A DNA stretch of 64,000 nt. Source: a bacterium (GTDB taxonomy: Bacteria; Bacillota; Clostridia; Lachnospirales; Lachnospiraceae). The translations under genes and the position numbers were made by a program. The stretch is taken from positions 44,572 to 108,571 of the forward strand of contig JAMPGX010000002.1 of the NCBI GenBank assembly GCA_023663725.1. The letters are read 5' to 3'. The notes beneath the pieces are model-generated. The model was not told the DNA's origin. It was given only the letters and a program-made list of their open reading frames with translations, and made no database searches. Shown here piece by piece: positions 51,178 through 59,909 of this stretch (positions are counted from its first letter, which is position 1; each line of letters opens with the position of its first letter).

Positions 51178-52473
51178 ATGGTTTATATTGCAGACAATAT
51201 ATTGAATTATTTAATATATCTTTTTATCATACATTATGGATTCAGGCTAACCCCAAGAAAAAACAAACTTTTTATTGGTGCGTCGGTTTTGGTTATGTTG
51301 TCTGCTGGGGCATACAACGTATATTTTGATACAAACTCTCCGATTGTCTATATATTTTGGAGTGTACTTTCCATATGTTTATTTTTTGAAGATAGATTGT
51401 GTCATCTGTTTGTACTGAGCGCTGCCCTTATGTATTTCACAGGAATCATTGATACGTTCAGCGTTATGCTGATACAGGTTGTTTTAATAGGCGGAGGGTT
51501 TGACAGCACGAATATAACATGGTGGATGGAGCCTGCCTATCTACTCTCATTTTTGGTATATCTTCTGGTATACCTGCGGCTTTTCAGAAAAAATGACGCA
51601 TATTTATGCGATATAAAATTTAAGTATAAGTTAGCGCTTTTAATTCAGGGCAGCATTTTCCAGATGTTTTATAATTTTGTATTTTCTTTCTTTGACGAAA
51701 ATCATGCAATGTATGACTTAGATGCCTATGCGGTATTTTTCGTCAGTATAGCGGGGGCAATTTATTCCATTTTTCTTACGCTTAGCCTTGCCATTAAAAA
51801 TATACTGTCAGACAGGCAGAACAGGGAACTGCAATCTTTTATATATATGCAAAAGCAGCAGTACGGATATCAGTTGCAGCAGTCGGAGTCTGTACGACGT
51901 TTTAAGCATGATCTGGTAAATCATATGGGCGTTCTCAGAGAGCTGGCCAATCAAAAGAAGACAGAAGAAGTCAAGGAGTACATAGATACAATTTGGAATA
52001 TACAGGACGAGTTTGATATAAAAATCCGCACAGGGGACAGTCTGCTTGATGTTATCCTGAATTATTATTTATATTTGGCAGAAAAGGAAAATATAGATTT
52101 CGCAGTAACAGGAAAACTGACTGGGAAAACAGGTCTTGAGATGTTTGATCTTACGACACTGATGGGAAATATATTGCAGAATGCCCTGGAAGCAGCAGTA
52201 CAAACATCCATTCCAATAATTCGGGTTGAACTGATAGAACATAAAAAAGAAATATTTATTGTTGTCAGCAATAGTGTGGTCAAAGAAATGAATACCTCAA
52301 AAGGTTTTCTATGGACCTCAAAAGCAGATACGGCGAAGCATGGATTTGGTCTGAAAAATATAGCCGCGACGGTCCACAAGCATCATGGGGAATATTACAT
52401 GGAGACTATAGTAGAAAATGGAGCAGCAATGTTTAAAATCAGTATTGCCATTCCAAAGGAGAACAGGGTATGA
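51178..52473 (+). CDS. GHKL-domain sensor histidine kinase (AgrC/VirS-like)
   Basis: A 431-residue kinase: six hydrophobic helices in residues 1-210, then a linker with SVRRFKHDLVNHMGVL (phosphoacceptor His), and a GHKL ATPase with NILQNALEAAVQ (N box) and GFGLKNIAATV (G box). This is the peptide-pheromone receptor type. The start has a weak AGAGGTTG site. The response regulator gene overlaps its stop. No AgrB or AgrD-like gene is nearby, so the signal may come from elsewhere. Confidence 0.9.
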   Translation: MVYIADNILNYLIYLFIIHYGFRLTPRKNKLFIGASVLVMLSAGAYNVYFDTNSPIVYIFWSVLSICLFFEDRLCHLFVLSAALMYFTGIIDTFSVMLIQVVLIGGGFDSTNITWWMEPAYLLSFLVYLLVYLRLFRKNDAYLCDIKFKYKLALLIQGSIFQMFYNFVFSFFDENHAMYDLDAYAVFFVSIAGAIYSIFLTLSLAIKNILSDRQNRELQSFIYMQKQQYGYQLQQSESVRRFKHDLVNHMGVLRELANQKKTEEVKEYIDTIWNIQDEFDIKIRTGDSLLDVILNYYLYLAEKENIDFAVTGKLTGKTGLEMFDLTTLMGNILQNALEAAVQTSIPIIRVELIEHKKEIFIVVSNSVVKEMNTSKGFLWTSKADTAKHGFGLKNIAATVHKHHGEYYMETIVENGAAMFKISIAIPKENRV

Positions 52474-53174
52474 AAATATGTATTGTGGAAGATGAAGCGG
52501 TATGGAGGGATAAGATAAAGGCTGTCATTGAAAAATATTGCATGGATAAAAACATTTCGGCTCAGATTATTGCATATGACAGCGGAAGAGATTTTATGGA
52601 AAATACAGATGCGGATTTAGTGTTTCTGGACATTGAACTTGCAGAAGGTGAAGATGGTTTTCAGATAGCTGAAAAGATGGTGAATTCCAAAAGCCAGTGC
52701 AAGATATGTTTTTTAACTTCTCATACAGAAATGGCCAGGCAGGGCTATAAGGTTAATGCCTTCAGATACATCGACAAGAGATATCTGGAAGAAATCGGAG
52801 AGGCACTTGAGTACTTCTTTAAAACAAAGATTCAGGAGAGAATCATTTATTGTAAGGATATTGCAGGGAGTCGGTTTGGGTTGACTTTAAATGAGCTTCT
52901 GCTTGTTGAGACCAGTGGGAGAAAACTAAGATTTCTTATGCTTGACGGCAGGGAGTATTTATGTGAAGGGCAGATATCTGAAATGGCGCAGAGTCTGTCT
53001 CCATTTGGATTTTTTCATATACAGCGATCGTATGTTGTCAATTTAAAATATATTGAAAGTAGTAACAGCCGTGAGATTATGCTCTGTAATGGGTTAAAAA
53101 TAGCAATCGGCAGAGTTCATGGCAGGGAGTTTAAGAAGGAGTTCTTTAAATGGAGAATGTTGTCTGAGGATTAA
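52470..53174 (+). CDS. LytTR-family response regulator (AgrA-like)
   Basis: A 234-residue regulator: receiver domain (CIVEDEAVWRDKI acidic pocket, phospho-Asp in VFLDIELAEGEDG, conserved Lys replaced or shifted in the YIDKRYLEEI segment) and a LytTR DNA-binding domain (LNELLLVETSGRKLRF, FFHIQRSYVVNLKYIE). ATGA overlap of 4 bases with the kinase gene. Probable targets include its own operon or the lipoprotein gene just downstream. Confidence 0.9.
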   Translation: MKICIVEDEAVWRDKIKAVIEKYCMDKNISAQIIAYDSGRDFMENTDADLVFLDIELAEGEDGFQIAEKMVNSKSQCKICFLTSHTEMARQGYKVNAFRYIDKRYLEEIGEALEYFFKTKIQERIIYCKDIAGSRFGLTLNELLLVETSGRKLRFLMLDGREYLCEGQISEMAQSLSPFGFFHIQRSYVVNLKYIESSNSREIMLCNGLKIAIGRVHGREFKKEFFKWRMLSED

Positions 53175-53187
53175 TCTGTGTCGTTTG

Positions 53188-53211
53188 TGCATAAAATGTG
53201 TAATTTATGCA
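53188..53211 (+). promoter_or_regulatory. Perfect palindrome upstream of the LprI-type lipoprotein gene
   Basis: TGCATAAA (53188-53195) and TTTATGCA (53204-53211) around an 8-base spacer, some 30 bp before a possible promoter (TTGTTT at 53221, TATAAA at 53242). Candidate operator, perhaps for the LytTR regulator encoded immediately upstream. Confidence 0.5.
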
Positions 53212-53310
53212 GATGGTATGTTGTTTTTTCCCTCAGTGTGGTATAAATAAAATGTCATGATAGAAGGGCAGGTATCATGTAATAATGGATCAGAAATGAG
53301 GAGTATAATC

Positions 53311-54282
53311 ATGAAAAAAATGAAAATGGCAATGGCAATGGGAGTAGTTGTGCTTGTACTTTCAGCATGCGGGCAGACAGAGAATCCAGAAGAGACTCAG
53401 ACAAACGCAGCGGGCGCTGTTGTGGAAATCAGTGACAGCACGGATGAGGGTACAGATTCAGTCAATAGTAATCCGACGGAAAGTAAAATAGAGAGCAACG
53501 ATATCGAATGGAATGATAAACTGGAAGAGGATTTCACCTATGATTATTCTGAGGATATCAAGGCGGATGTTGACTATATGGTATCAGTTTCAGCATCCCT
53601 GCAAATAGAATTGGAGAATGTTGAGAAAATTATCCAAAAGTACACTCCGCTAGCGGAGGCGGCTCAAACTCAGGGAGAAATGAATGTATCATCCAAATGG
53701 TTTTTCGTCATATGGGATACTGAATTAAATAGTCTTTGGAGCAGATTCAGTAATTCTGCAGATCAGCAGACAAAGGAGAATATCCTTGCAGAACAGAGAA
53801 ACTGGATAGCCATGAAGGAGGAAGTGACATTGCTGAGCATTGGGACCAGCGAAGAAAACGGCAGTATGTATCCTCTTCTTCAGAACTCCTTCCAGGAGGA
53901 GATTACCAGGAACAGAGCTTATGTTCTTGCAAATGAGTTGGCCAGGATAAAGGGTGAATCCTTTGTCTTGCCAGAAGTATCGGCAAAGTATGGTTTGTTT
54001 GTTGACAATCAGGGGACTGGCAGCGTATACAGCTCTCTCATCACTCAGGAGGGCTGGGAAGGCGATGATGAAGCAATTATTTCCATTTACAGACAAGGGG
54101 AAATAGAAGGAACCTTTGTTGACAATGGAAACGGAGAGCTGGCTTTCACATCAGATGACGGAAATGTAAAAGGAATCATCGAAATTAACGGATGGGATGG
54201 CGCAAGTTTTAAGGTTACTGAGACATCAGGTGAGTTTGCTTTTTTTGTAGGAGAAGAAGTCATATTTCCTCTTGCATTCTGA
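53311..54282 (+). CDS. Lipoprotein with an LprI/DUF1311-like domain
   Basis: A 323-residue lipoprotein: basic start and hydrophobic core to the lipobox LSAC (Cys near residue 21), an acidic Ser/Thr-rich linker, then residues of about 90-220 with the LprI (lysozyme inhibitor, PF07007) pattern (LNSLWSRFSNSADQ, ILAEQRNWIAMKE, ELARIK), lacking the usual Cys pair. The last 80 residues are beta-rich (IEGTFVDNGNGELAFTSDDG, IIEINGWDGASF). It likely sits outside on the membrane. A GAGGAG site precedes the ATG at 53311. It follows the AgrCA-like pair and may be its output. Confidence 0.78.
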   Translation: MKKMKMAMAMGVVVLVLSACGQTENPEETQTNAAGAVVEISDSTDEGTDSVNSNPTESKIESNDIEWNDKLEEDFTYDYSEDIKADVDYMVSVSASLQIELENVEKIIQKYTPLAEAAQTQGEMNVSSKWFFVIWDTELNSLWSRFSNSADQQTKENILAEQRNWIAMKEEVTLLSIGTSEENGSMYPLLQNSFQEEITRNRAYVLANELARIKGESFVLPEVSAKYGLFVDNQGTGSVYSSLITQEGWEGDDEAIISIYRQGEIEGTFVDNGNGELAFTSDDGNVKGIIEINGWDGASFKVTETSGEFAFFVGEEVIFPLAF

Positions 54283-54320
54283 TAATGTGATTTGTAGAGC
54301 TCAAGGCGGGATGAAACGAT

Positions 54321-55067
54321 ATGCTGTATTATCACTGTGAAAAATATCCAATCGAGTTTGTATTGTCAGAAAATATCGATAAGCATTTTGCATCCCATAA
54401 CCATGTAGGACATTATGTCATATCAGTGGTCATGGAGGGAGAGATTGCCGTTTATCTGGAAGGCAGGGAATTCGCATACCACGAAGGGGATGCGTTTATC
54501 ATCCCTCCCTATGCAGTACATTCTGTGCGTCAGGGAAAGGATGCGCGTCTGCTGTCGATGTGCATCGGAACAGCTTTGGTCGCTGAGACGGACTCTGAAG
54601 TAGCGGAGGGCATTGTTCGGGAGCTGTTAGAGGATGCTGTAGGGCAGGGGATTTTGGGAAAAACACAGGAGGAAAAACTGCTTGCCTCTGCGCAGACAGT
54701 TTTCTGCGTTCGGGAGAAAGGCGAACAGGAGATGGATACAGAGATAAAATTTCTTGCGGACCAGATTACCGGCCATCCGGAATATGAACTGCCCATAGAA
54801 GCAATGGCGGCAAATATATTTGTCAGCAAATTCTATCTCATAAGGAAATTCAAAAGAAGCGTGGGGATGACGCCGCATCGGTTCCATATTCAGAACCGCA
54901 TACGCAAGGCGCAGCGTCTTTTGGATGCGGAACAGGCAATCAGCGGCATTGCGGCAGAGATGGGATTTTACGACCAGAGCCATTTTGACAAGGCTTTTCG
55001 GAAAATTGTTGGGATCTCTCCATCGGAGTATGTTGGCTCTAAAAGGAGGATACAGCGGTCTACATAG
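54321..55067 (+). CDS. AraC family regulator with N-terminal cupin
   Basis: A 248-residue regulator: cupin sensing domain in residues 1-100 (HFASHNHVGHYVISVVMEGE, YHEGDAFIIPPYAVHSV) and two HTH motifs in the last 100 (IEAMAANIFVSKFYLIRKFKR and ISGIAAEMGFYDQSHFDKAFRK). Ligand probably small and sugar- or metabolite-like. The cupin gene starting 74 bp downstream on the same strand could be its target. Confidence 0.9.
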   Translation: MLYYHCEKYPIEFVLSENIDKHFASHNHVGHYVISVVMEGEIAVYLEGREFAYHEGDAFIIPPYAVHSVRQGKDARLLSMCIGTALVAETDSEVAEGIVRELLEDAVGQGILGKTQEEKLLASAQTVFCVREKGEQEMDTEIKFLADQITGHPEYELPIEAMAANIFVSKFYLIRKFKRSVGMTPHRFHIQNRIRKAQRLLDAEQAISGIAAEMGFYDQSHFDKAFRKIVGISPSEYVGSKRRIQRST

Positions 55068-55140
55068 GGCAATTTTTTACAAGACAGGGCCAGCCTCCGG
55101 TAAATATAATGGAAGAAAAAAATATAGCGGAGGTGTCAGA

Positions 55141-55524
55141 ATGGATATATTTGAAAGGTTTAACAAGGGGAAACTGGTTCTGCCCGAAAAAGAGGTTGAT
55201 TTCGGGAAGATTGCATGGTCGAAGCATCCGACATTTGAAGGGGTGGAGTTGAAGCATATCATTACAGCGAAGGACACGGAAGGAAAATTCAGCTACCATT
55301 TGGTGCGGATTGCGGCCGATTGCAGCATAGGAAACCATATCCATGAAACCCAGCTGGAGACGCATGAGGTGATAGGGGGGAGTGGAAGCTGTGCTAATGC
55401 AGGCAGCACCGTTCTGTACGAGGTCGGAACAATCTCTATCATGCAGGCAGGCGCGCCGCATGAGGTTACTGCGGGTCCACAGGGACTATATCTGTTTGCC
55501 AAGTTTATGCCTGCCTTATGTTGA
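55141..55524 (+). CDS. Cupin domain protein
   Basis: A 127-residue single-domain cupin: CSIGNHIHETQLETHEVIGG (metal-binding HxH...E), GSTVLYEVGTISIMQAGAPHEV (second motif with His). The start ATG at 55141 follows GGAGGTG. The frame is open further up, overlapping the AraC gene, but the match to cupins begins here. Substrate unknown; the regulator upstream carries a cupin of a similar kind. Confidence 0.82.
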   Translation: MDIFERFNKGKLVLPEKEVDFGKIAWSKHPTFEGVELKHIITAKDTEGKFSYHLVRIAADCSIGNHIHETQLETHEVIGGSGSCANAGSTVLYEVGTISIMQAGAPHEVTAGPQGLYLFAKFMPALC

Positions 55525-55560
55525 ATAAAATCGGGATATGCAAAGGCAGAAATCCTGCAT

Positions 55561-55896
55561 ATGATAATCAAAACCAGTTACAGAGGGGAATGCCATATGA
55601 GACGATGCATCCCTTTGGAACCCGCAGCGGAGGCCGTCTGCAATCAAAGCGCAACGCCTCCGCTGATCTTTCAGATGCGTTTTCCTCCCACCATGATTAT
55701 CAACGGCCAGGCGGATGTTCTGCGCAGCGAGGGGGAAGCCTTCGGAGAAAAGCTGCGATGCGCGGGCGTGGATGTTACCGCCCTGCAGGTGCAGGGCACG
55801 ATTCACGATTTTGTGATGCTGAATGCGCTCGACCGGACCAGCGCCTGCCGCATAGCTATGGACGCGTCAACAGAGTGGCTGAAGCGTTGTGAATAA
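55561..55896 (+). pseudogene. C-terminal fragment of an alpha/beta hydrolase (acetyl esterase type)
   Basis: The open frame (best local start at 55597 after GAGGGGAA) gives PPTMIINGQADVLRSEGEAF, LRCAGVDVTALQVQGTIHDF and VMLNALDRTSACRIAMDA. These are the final third of an HSL-type esterase with the catalytic Asp (in QADVLR) and His (in IHDF), but the nucleophile Ser half (GDSAGG) is absent. A truncated gene. Confidence 0.65.
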
Positions 55897-55947
55897 ACAG
55901 GGGGCATCCGTGGAAAAATAAGCATTATTTTCCAAGGAGATGAGCAT

Positions 55948-56793
55948 ATGCACAATTTCTTTTATGGCTGGTATCTGAAATGTCAGTCCGATACACAGAC
56001 TTTGGCGGTCATACCGGCCGTTCACAGCGCGGGGAACAGACGTACCTGCTCTATTCAGGTCATTACGGATGATCATGCCTGGACTGTCACGCTCCCAGCA
56101 GCTTCCTATCGGCGGACAGGGCGAAATATTTTGATCGGAGGGAACCGGTTCGGCGAAAAGGGGATTCATCTGGATATACGCACGCCGCAGCTAAGCATCG
56201 GCGGGGAGCTGGATTTTGGACCGCTTTTCCCGCTAAAGTACGATATCATGGGACCGTTTGCGCTGGTGCCGTTTATGGAATGCCGTCACAGCGTGTGGAG
56301 TATGCGACATTCCGTCAGGGGAAATGTGAGTGTCAACGGACAACAATATTCCTTTCGCAGTGCCAGGGGGTACTGGGAGGGAGACCAGGGCCGGTCGTTT
56401 CCCAAGGAGTATCTCTGGACGCAATGCTTTCTCAGAGGCGGGTCTCTGATGCTGTCTGTGGCGGACATTCCCATGGTGGGCTTTCGTTTTACCGGCGTGA
56501 TCGGCGCTGTGTTATGGCGGGGAAAAGAGTACCGGCTCGCCACTTATCTGGGAGCCAGATTCATTCGGCTTCAGAGCAGGGCGGTTCGGATCATACAGGG
56601 CGATCTGGAGCTGGAGGCCCGGCTGCTGGAGGCATCTGCGCGGCCCCTCAGAGCTCCGACGAGGGGAGACATGGCAAGGACCATCCATGAGAGCGCATCC
56701 TGCCGTGCTTTCTACCGATTTTGCAAAAAGGGGCGTACCCTGTTTGCCTTCGAGACAGACAGGGCTTCTTTTGAATTTGAATATCATTCCTGA
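55948..56793 (+). CDS. Tocopherol cyclase-like protein
   Basis: A 281-residue protein of the tocopherol cyclase-like family (PF14249): FFYGWYLKCQSDTQTLAVIP, MGPFALVPFMECRHSVWSM, GYWEGDQGRSFPKEYLWTQC, and FTGVIGAVLWRGKEYRLATYLGA. These fit a lipocalin-type two-barrel fold. In plants and cyanobacteria the family closes the chromanol ring; the Firmicutes members have no known substrate and probably bind or alter a lipid. An AAGGAGATG site precedes the ATG. Confidence 0.82.
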   Translation: MHNFFYGWYLKCQSDTQTLAVIPAVHSAGNRRTCSIQVITDDHAWTVTLPAASYRRTGRNILIGGNRFGEKGIHLDIRTPQLSIGGELDFGPLFPLKYDIMGPFALVPFMECRHSVWSMRHSVRGNVSVNGQQYSFRSARGYWEGDQGRSFPKEYLWTQCFLRGGSLMLSVADIPMVGFRFTGVIGAVLWRGKEYRLATYLGARFIRLQSRAVRIIQGDLELEARLLEASARPLRAPTRGDMARTIHESASCRAFYRFCKKGRTLFAFETDRASFEFEYHS

Positions 56794-56862
56794 TCGTGTG
56801 ATATGGAATTGCGCGGCAGGAATGCATATAATATCATAATCAATATTGGGATATGAAAAAAG

Positions 56863-57729
56863 ATGGTTCAAAATAGTGATTATGCTTTTCTACCTCAACA
56901 CCAGAACAGACAGCCCGGCTTTGAGTATGTGATGAAACCGATTCCGACATCTGAGTGCGGGAAGCAATGCAGGAAGCTCGAAGATAAGGTTGCGCTGATC
57001 ACAGGCGGAGACAGCGGTATTGGCAGAGCTGTCGCATACGATTTTGTCAGGGAAGGGGCCCGCGTTGCGATTGTTTATTACGACGAGGAGGTAGATGCGA
57101 GAGAAACCGCAGAGAGAATTCAGGAATTGGGCGGAACATGCCTCCTGATGTGCGGTGATTTAAACAATCCAGGCTTTGCAAAAGCTTGTGTAGAGAAGAC
57201 GATCAATCGTTTTGGAAAATTGGATATTTTGGTCAACAATCATGCGATGCAGTTTATCCATCGCAGCATTTTGGATATTCCCCATGAGGAGCTGGAGTTT
57301 ATCTTTCGGAATAATGTTTTTTCCTTTTTCTATATGATACAGTATGCGTTGCCCTATATGAAAAAGGGCGCAAGTATTATCAATACAACCTCTGTTACAG
57401 CCTACGAGGGCAACAGGGATTTAATAGACTACAGCGCGACCAAGGGGGCGATTGTCGCATTGACAAGATCGCTCTCCCTGTCTCTCGTGGAAAAGGGAAT
57501 CAGAGTGAACGGGGTTGCGCCAGGGCCGATATGGACTCCGCTGATTCCCGCCTCGTATTCGGCGGAGGAGGTGGCCACGTTTGGCAAGAAGACCTCTCAT
57601 GTTCCCATGGACAGAGCAGGGCAGCCCTGTGAGGTTTCTCCGTGCTATGTATTTCTTGCATCTGACGATGCCAGTTATATGACAGGACAGGTGCTTCACC
57701 CGAACGGAGGAACTATAGTGGGATCATAG
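56863..57729 (+). CDS. SDR oxidoreductase (YdaD/YhdF general-stress type)
   Basis: A 288-residue SDR with an N-terminal extension of about 40 residues that is typical of the stress-linked glucose dehydrogenase-like group (QHQNRQPGFEYVMKP). Motifs: TGGDSGIGRAVAYDF, VNNHAMQF (usual NNAG altered to NNHA), TSVTAYEGNRDLIDYSATKGA with Ser, Tyr, Lys, and VAPGPIWTPLIPAS. No good ribosome binding site is visible at the ATG at 56863 (only an A-rich stretch). Confidence 0.88.
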   Translation: MVQNSDYAFLPQHQNRQPGFEYVMKPIPTSECGKQCRKLEDKVALITGGDSGIGRAVAYDFVREGARVAIVYYDEEVDARETAERIQELGGTCLLMCGDLNNPGFAKACVEKTINRFGKLDILVNNHAMQFIHRSILDIPHEELEFIFRNNVFSFFYMIQYALPYMKKGASIINTTSVTAYEGNRDLIDYSATKGAIVALTRSLSLSLVEKGIRVNGVAPGPIWTPLIPASYSAEEVATFGKKTSHVPMDRAGQPCEVSPCYVFLASDDASYMTGQVLHPNGGTIVGS

Positions 57730-57886
57730 GGACCTCGTTTCCCTCTTTTATATCTCGCTTAGATATGTTATACTTAGTCAAGCTAAGAACTGTCAAGCTT
57801 TACTCTTCAGGGCCATCGCGCAGCGATTTGATTAGGAGGACACCAGAGGGTTGGGATGATATATGCAGGACGAGGAGGTTTGAGGG

Positions 57887-58786
57887 ATGTATGAATTGGT
57901 ACAGGTCAGTGGGAGTTGCTATTATATAGACTGTCCGGCGAAGATCGGCGTCTATGTCGCGGACAGGGAGCATGTCTATCTGATCGACAGCGGGAACGAC
58001 AAGGATGCGGGGAAGAAGGCCAGACAGATATTGGACCAAAACGGTTGGCGTTTGACGGCTATCCTGAATACGCACTCCCATGCGGACCATATCGGCGGCA
58101 ACAAATATTTGCAGGGCCAGACGGGATGTAAGGTTTACTCTGGCGGCATAGAGGCGGCCTTCACGAAGTACCCGATATTGGAGCCGTCCTTTCTCTATGG
58201 CGGATATCCGTGTAAGGATCTGCGGCATAAGTTTCTGATGGCGCAGGAGAGCGGTGTGACAGACTTTACGGATGAAAGCTTCCCCAAAGAGATAGAGGTG
58301 ATTCCGCTGCCGGGCCATTCCTTTGACATGGTGGGTTTTCGCATGCCGGACAATGTGGTGTTTCTGGCGGACTGCTTAAGCAGCAAGGAGACGCTGGATA
58401 AGTATGCGGTTTCCTTTATCTATGATGTGGGCGCTTATCTGGAGACGCTGGACCAGGTGGAGAAGATGGAGGCGGCCATGTTCGTCCCCGCTCATGCGAA
58501 GGCTTCCGCAGATGTGAAGGAGCTTGTCCGCTATAACAGGGAAAAGGTGCTTGATATCGCGGAGCGGATATTATCCATCTGTCGGGAGCCGATGTGCTTT
58601 GAGCGAATCTTGCAGGAGGTGTTCAGGGGCTATGGGCTTGCCATGAATATGGAACAGTATGTGTTGGTCGGCAGTACGGTCCGGTCTTATCTCTCCTGGC
58701 TGAAGGACACTGGGAGGATGACGACTGCGTTCGAGGACAGTATGCTGCTGTGGCACAGTGAATCAGGAAAAGGGGCGGTGAAGTAG
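57887..58786 (+). CDS. MBL-fold metallo-hydrolase
   Basis: A 299-residue metallo-beta-lactamase-fold enzyme: NTHSHADHIGGN (two-metal motif), LPGHSFDMVGF (third His) and the bridging residues VFLADCLSS and VPAHAK. The C-terminal 80 residues are a helical extension resembling a winged helix (IAERILSICREP, GSTVRSYLSWLKDTGRM). Substrate unknown. GAGGTTTGAGGG precedes the ATG. Confidence 0.85.
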   Translation: MYELVQVSGSCYYIDCPAKIGVYVADREHVYLIDSGNDKDAGKKARQILDQNGWRLTAILNTHSHADHIGGNKYLQGQTGCKVYSGGIEAAFTKYPILEPSFLYGGYPCKDLRHKFLMAQESGVTDFTDESFPKEIEVIPLPGHSFDMVGFRMPDNVVFLADCLSSKETLDKYAVSFIYDVGAYLETLDQVEKMEAAMFVPAHAKASADVKELVRYNREKVLDIAERILSICREPMCFERILQEVFRGYGLAMNMEQYVLVGSTVRSYLSWLKDTGRMTTAFEDSMLLWHSESGKGAVK

Positions 58787-58905
58787 ATATGACGCCATAC
58801 ATGACATCAAAACGACTGTTCGCAACATAGACCTTATATCGCGTATTTGCGCTGCCGAAAAATAAATAAGAACGTATGATGCAATTGGCGATAGGAGGCG
58901 GTGCT

Positions 58906-59373
58906 ATGAATACCAAGACAATGGAAGGACTCGTGGGCGCAAGGACAAATATGAACCTGCTCAATACCCCTATGCGCGTCTATAAGGAGGCAAGGCGCAA
59001 AGGCGATACGGCGACAATGGAGCGGGCCATGGGGTATGCCTGCGAATGCTCCGACAGGGCGGAGGAGTACAAGGCGAAAGCGGACAAGGGGATGGAGGAA
59101 GACGCGAAGGATGCAAGGGAAAAGGCGAAGCTGCAGCGCGAGGAGGCCATCCGCAAGTGTAAGGAAGAACGCGAAAAACGGGAAGAGAGCATCGAAGAAA
59201 ACATAGAGGAAAGCAGGAATGCTGACGCCAAAGAGACAGGTCCGACTTCTCAGGCGATCAGAGAAGAAGGGAAGGCGTTGCCGAAGGAGACCGCACAGGA
59301 GTCTGTAAGCTATACAAAAACAGGTGAGGCGATTAAGGCGGTGCAGGGTGCGAGCATTTCGGTCTCTGTATAG
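58906..59373 (+). CDS. Charged coiled-coil cytosolic protein, unknown
   Basis: A 155-residue protein without signal peptide. The first 50 residues read MNTKTMEGLVGARTNMNLL and YKEARRKGDTATMERAMGY; residues of about 55-110 are a strongly charged coiled coil (AREKAKLQREEAIRKCKEE, REKREESIEENIEES); the tail is Ser/Thr-rich (SISVSV). AGGAGG lies before the ATG. Belongs loosely with the proteins at 49783 and 63056 by style, which are Lachnospiraceae-typical and uncharacterised. Confidence 0.65.
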   Translation: MNTKTMEGLVGARTNMNLLNTPMRVYKEARRKGDTATMERAMGYACECSDRAEEYKAKADKGMEEDAKDAREKAKLQREEAIRKCKEEREKREESIEENIEESRNADAKETGPTSQAIREEGKALPKETAQESVSYTKTGEAIKAVQGASISVSV

Positions 59374-59396
59374 AAATGATTATAGAAGCCTGAACT

Positions 59397-59909
59397 CTAC
59401 CGGCCAGATAATTTTATTTTTTCCGCTTGATTCTTAATGTTTTGGTAGGGCGGGAAAGGCTGGCGGCACCAGAGCAGGTTAATGTCAAATCGGTGTTCCC
59501 TTAATTTGTTGGCCAGATTGTTCGTTCGGATAAGGTTGGCCTTGAATTCCTTTTTGGACTTGCTGCCCAGCAACTCCGTTATCTTTTTGATATCACAGCT
59601 ATGTATTAATTCATCCTCAAGATTAAAAATCTGAGGGATGGTGACGATCTCGGATACGGCTGGGCACATTTTCAGCTTTTCCAAATTCCTGTTCAGAATA
59701 TTTACCTGCTCGGTATCTGTATCAAATATTAGTACGATCATAGTTCCAGGGCGTAGAGTCATAAGACGGGCACCGGATAGGTCGTGGTCTATTACATTTA
59801 ATTTTTGTACTTTCCCAGGCTGGATGAGGCCTAAGTCAGATTTAAGAATACGAATGAACTTTTCCTCATCCTCGCCTTCCACATAGTATTGTATAAATTT
59901 ACTTCTCAT
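59397..59909 (-). CDS. TOPRIM-like protein paired with an AAA15 ATPase (defence candidate)
   Basis: A 170-residue protein. The start SKFIQYYVEGEDEEKFIRIL has the Glu of a TOPRIM fold, and about 60 residues later TMIVLIFDTDTEQ supplies the DxD; the C-terminal third is helical and basic (SKSKKEFKANLIRTNNLANK). This suggests a small metal-dependent nuclease/TOPRIM protein like RloB or the effectors of AbiL and PARIS. The ATG at 59909 lies inside the end of the ATPase gene (11-bp overlap), so the two are coupled. Remote similarity only. Confidence 0.6.
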   Translation of the reverse strand: MRSKFIQYYVEGEDEEKFIRILKSDLGLIQPGKVQKLNVIDHDLSGARLMTLRPGTMIVLIFDTDTEQVNILNRNLEKLKMCPAVSEIVTIPQIFNLEDELIHSCDIKKITELLGSKSKKEFKANLIRTNNLANKLREHRFDINLLWCRQPFPPYQNIKNQAEKIKLSGR

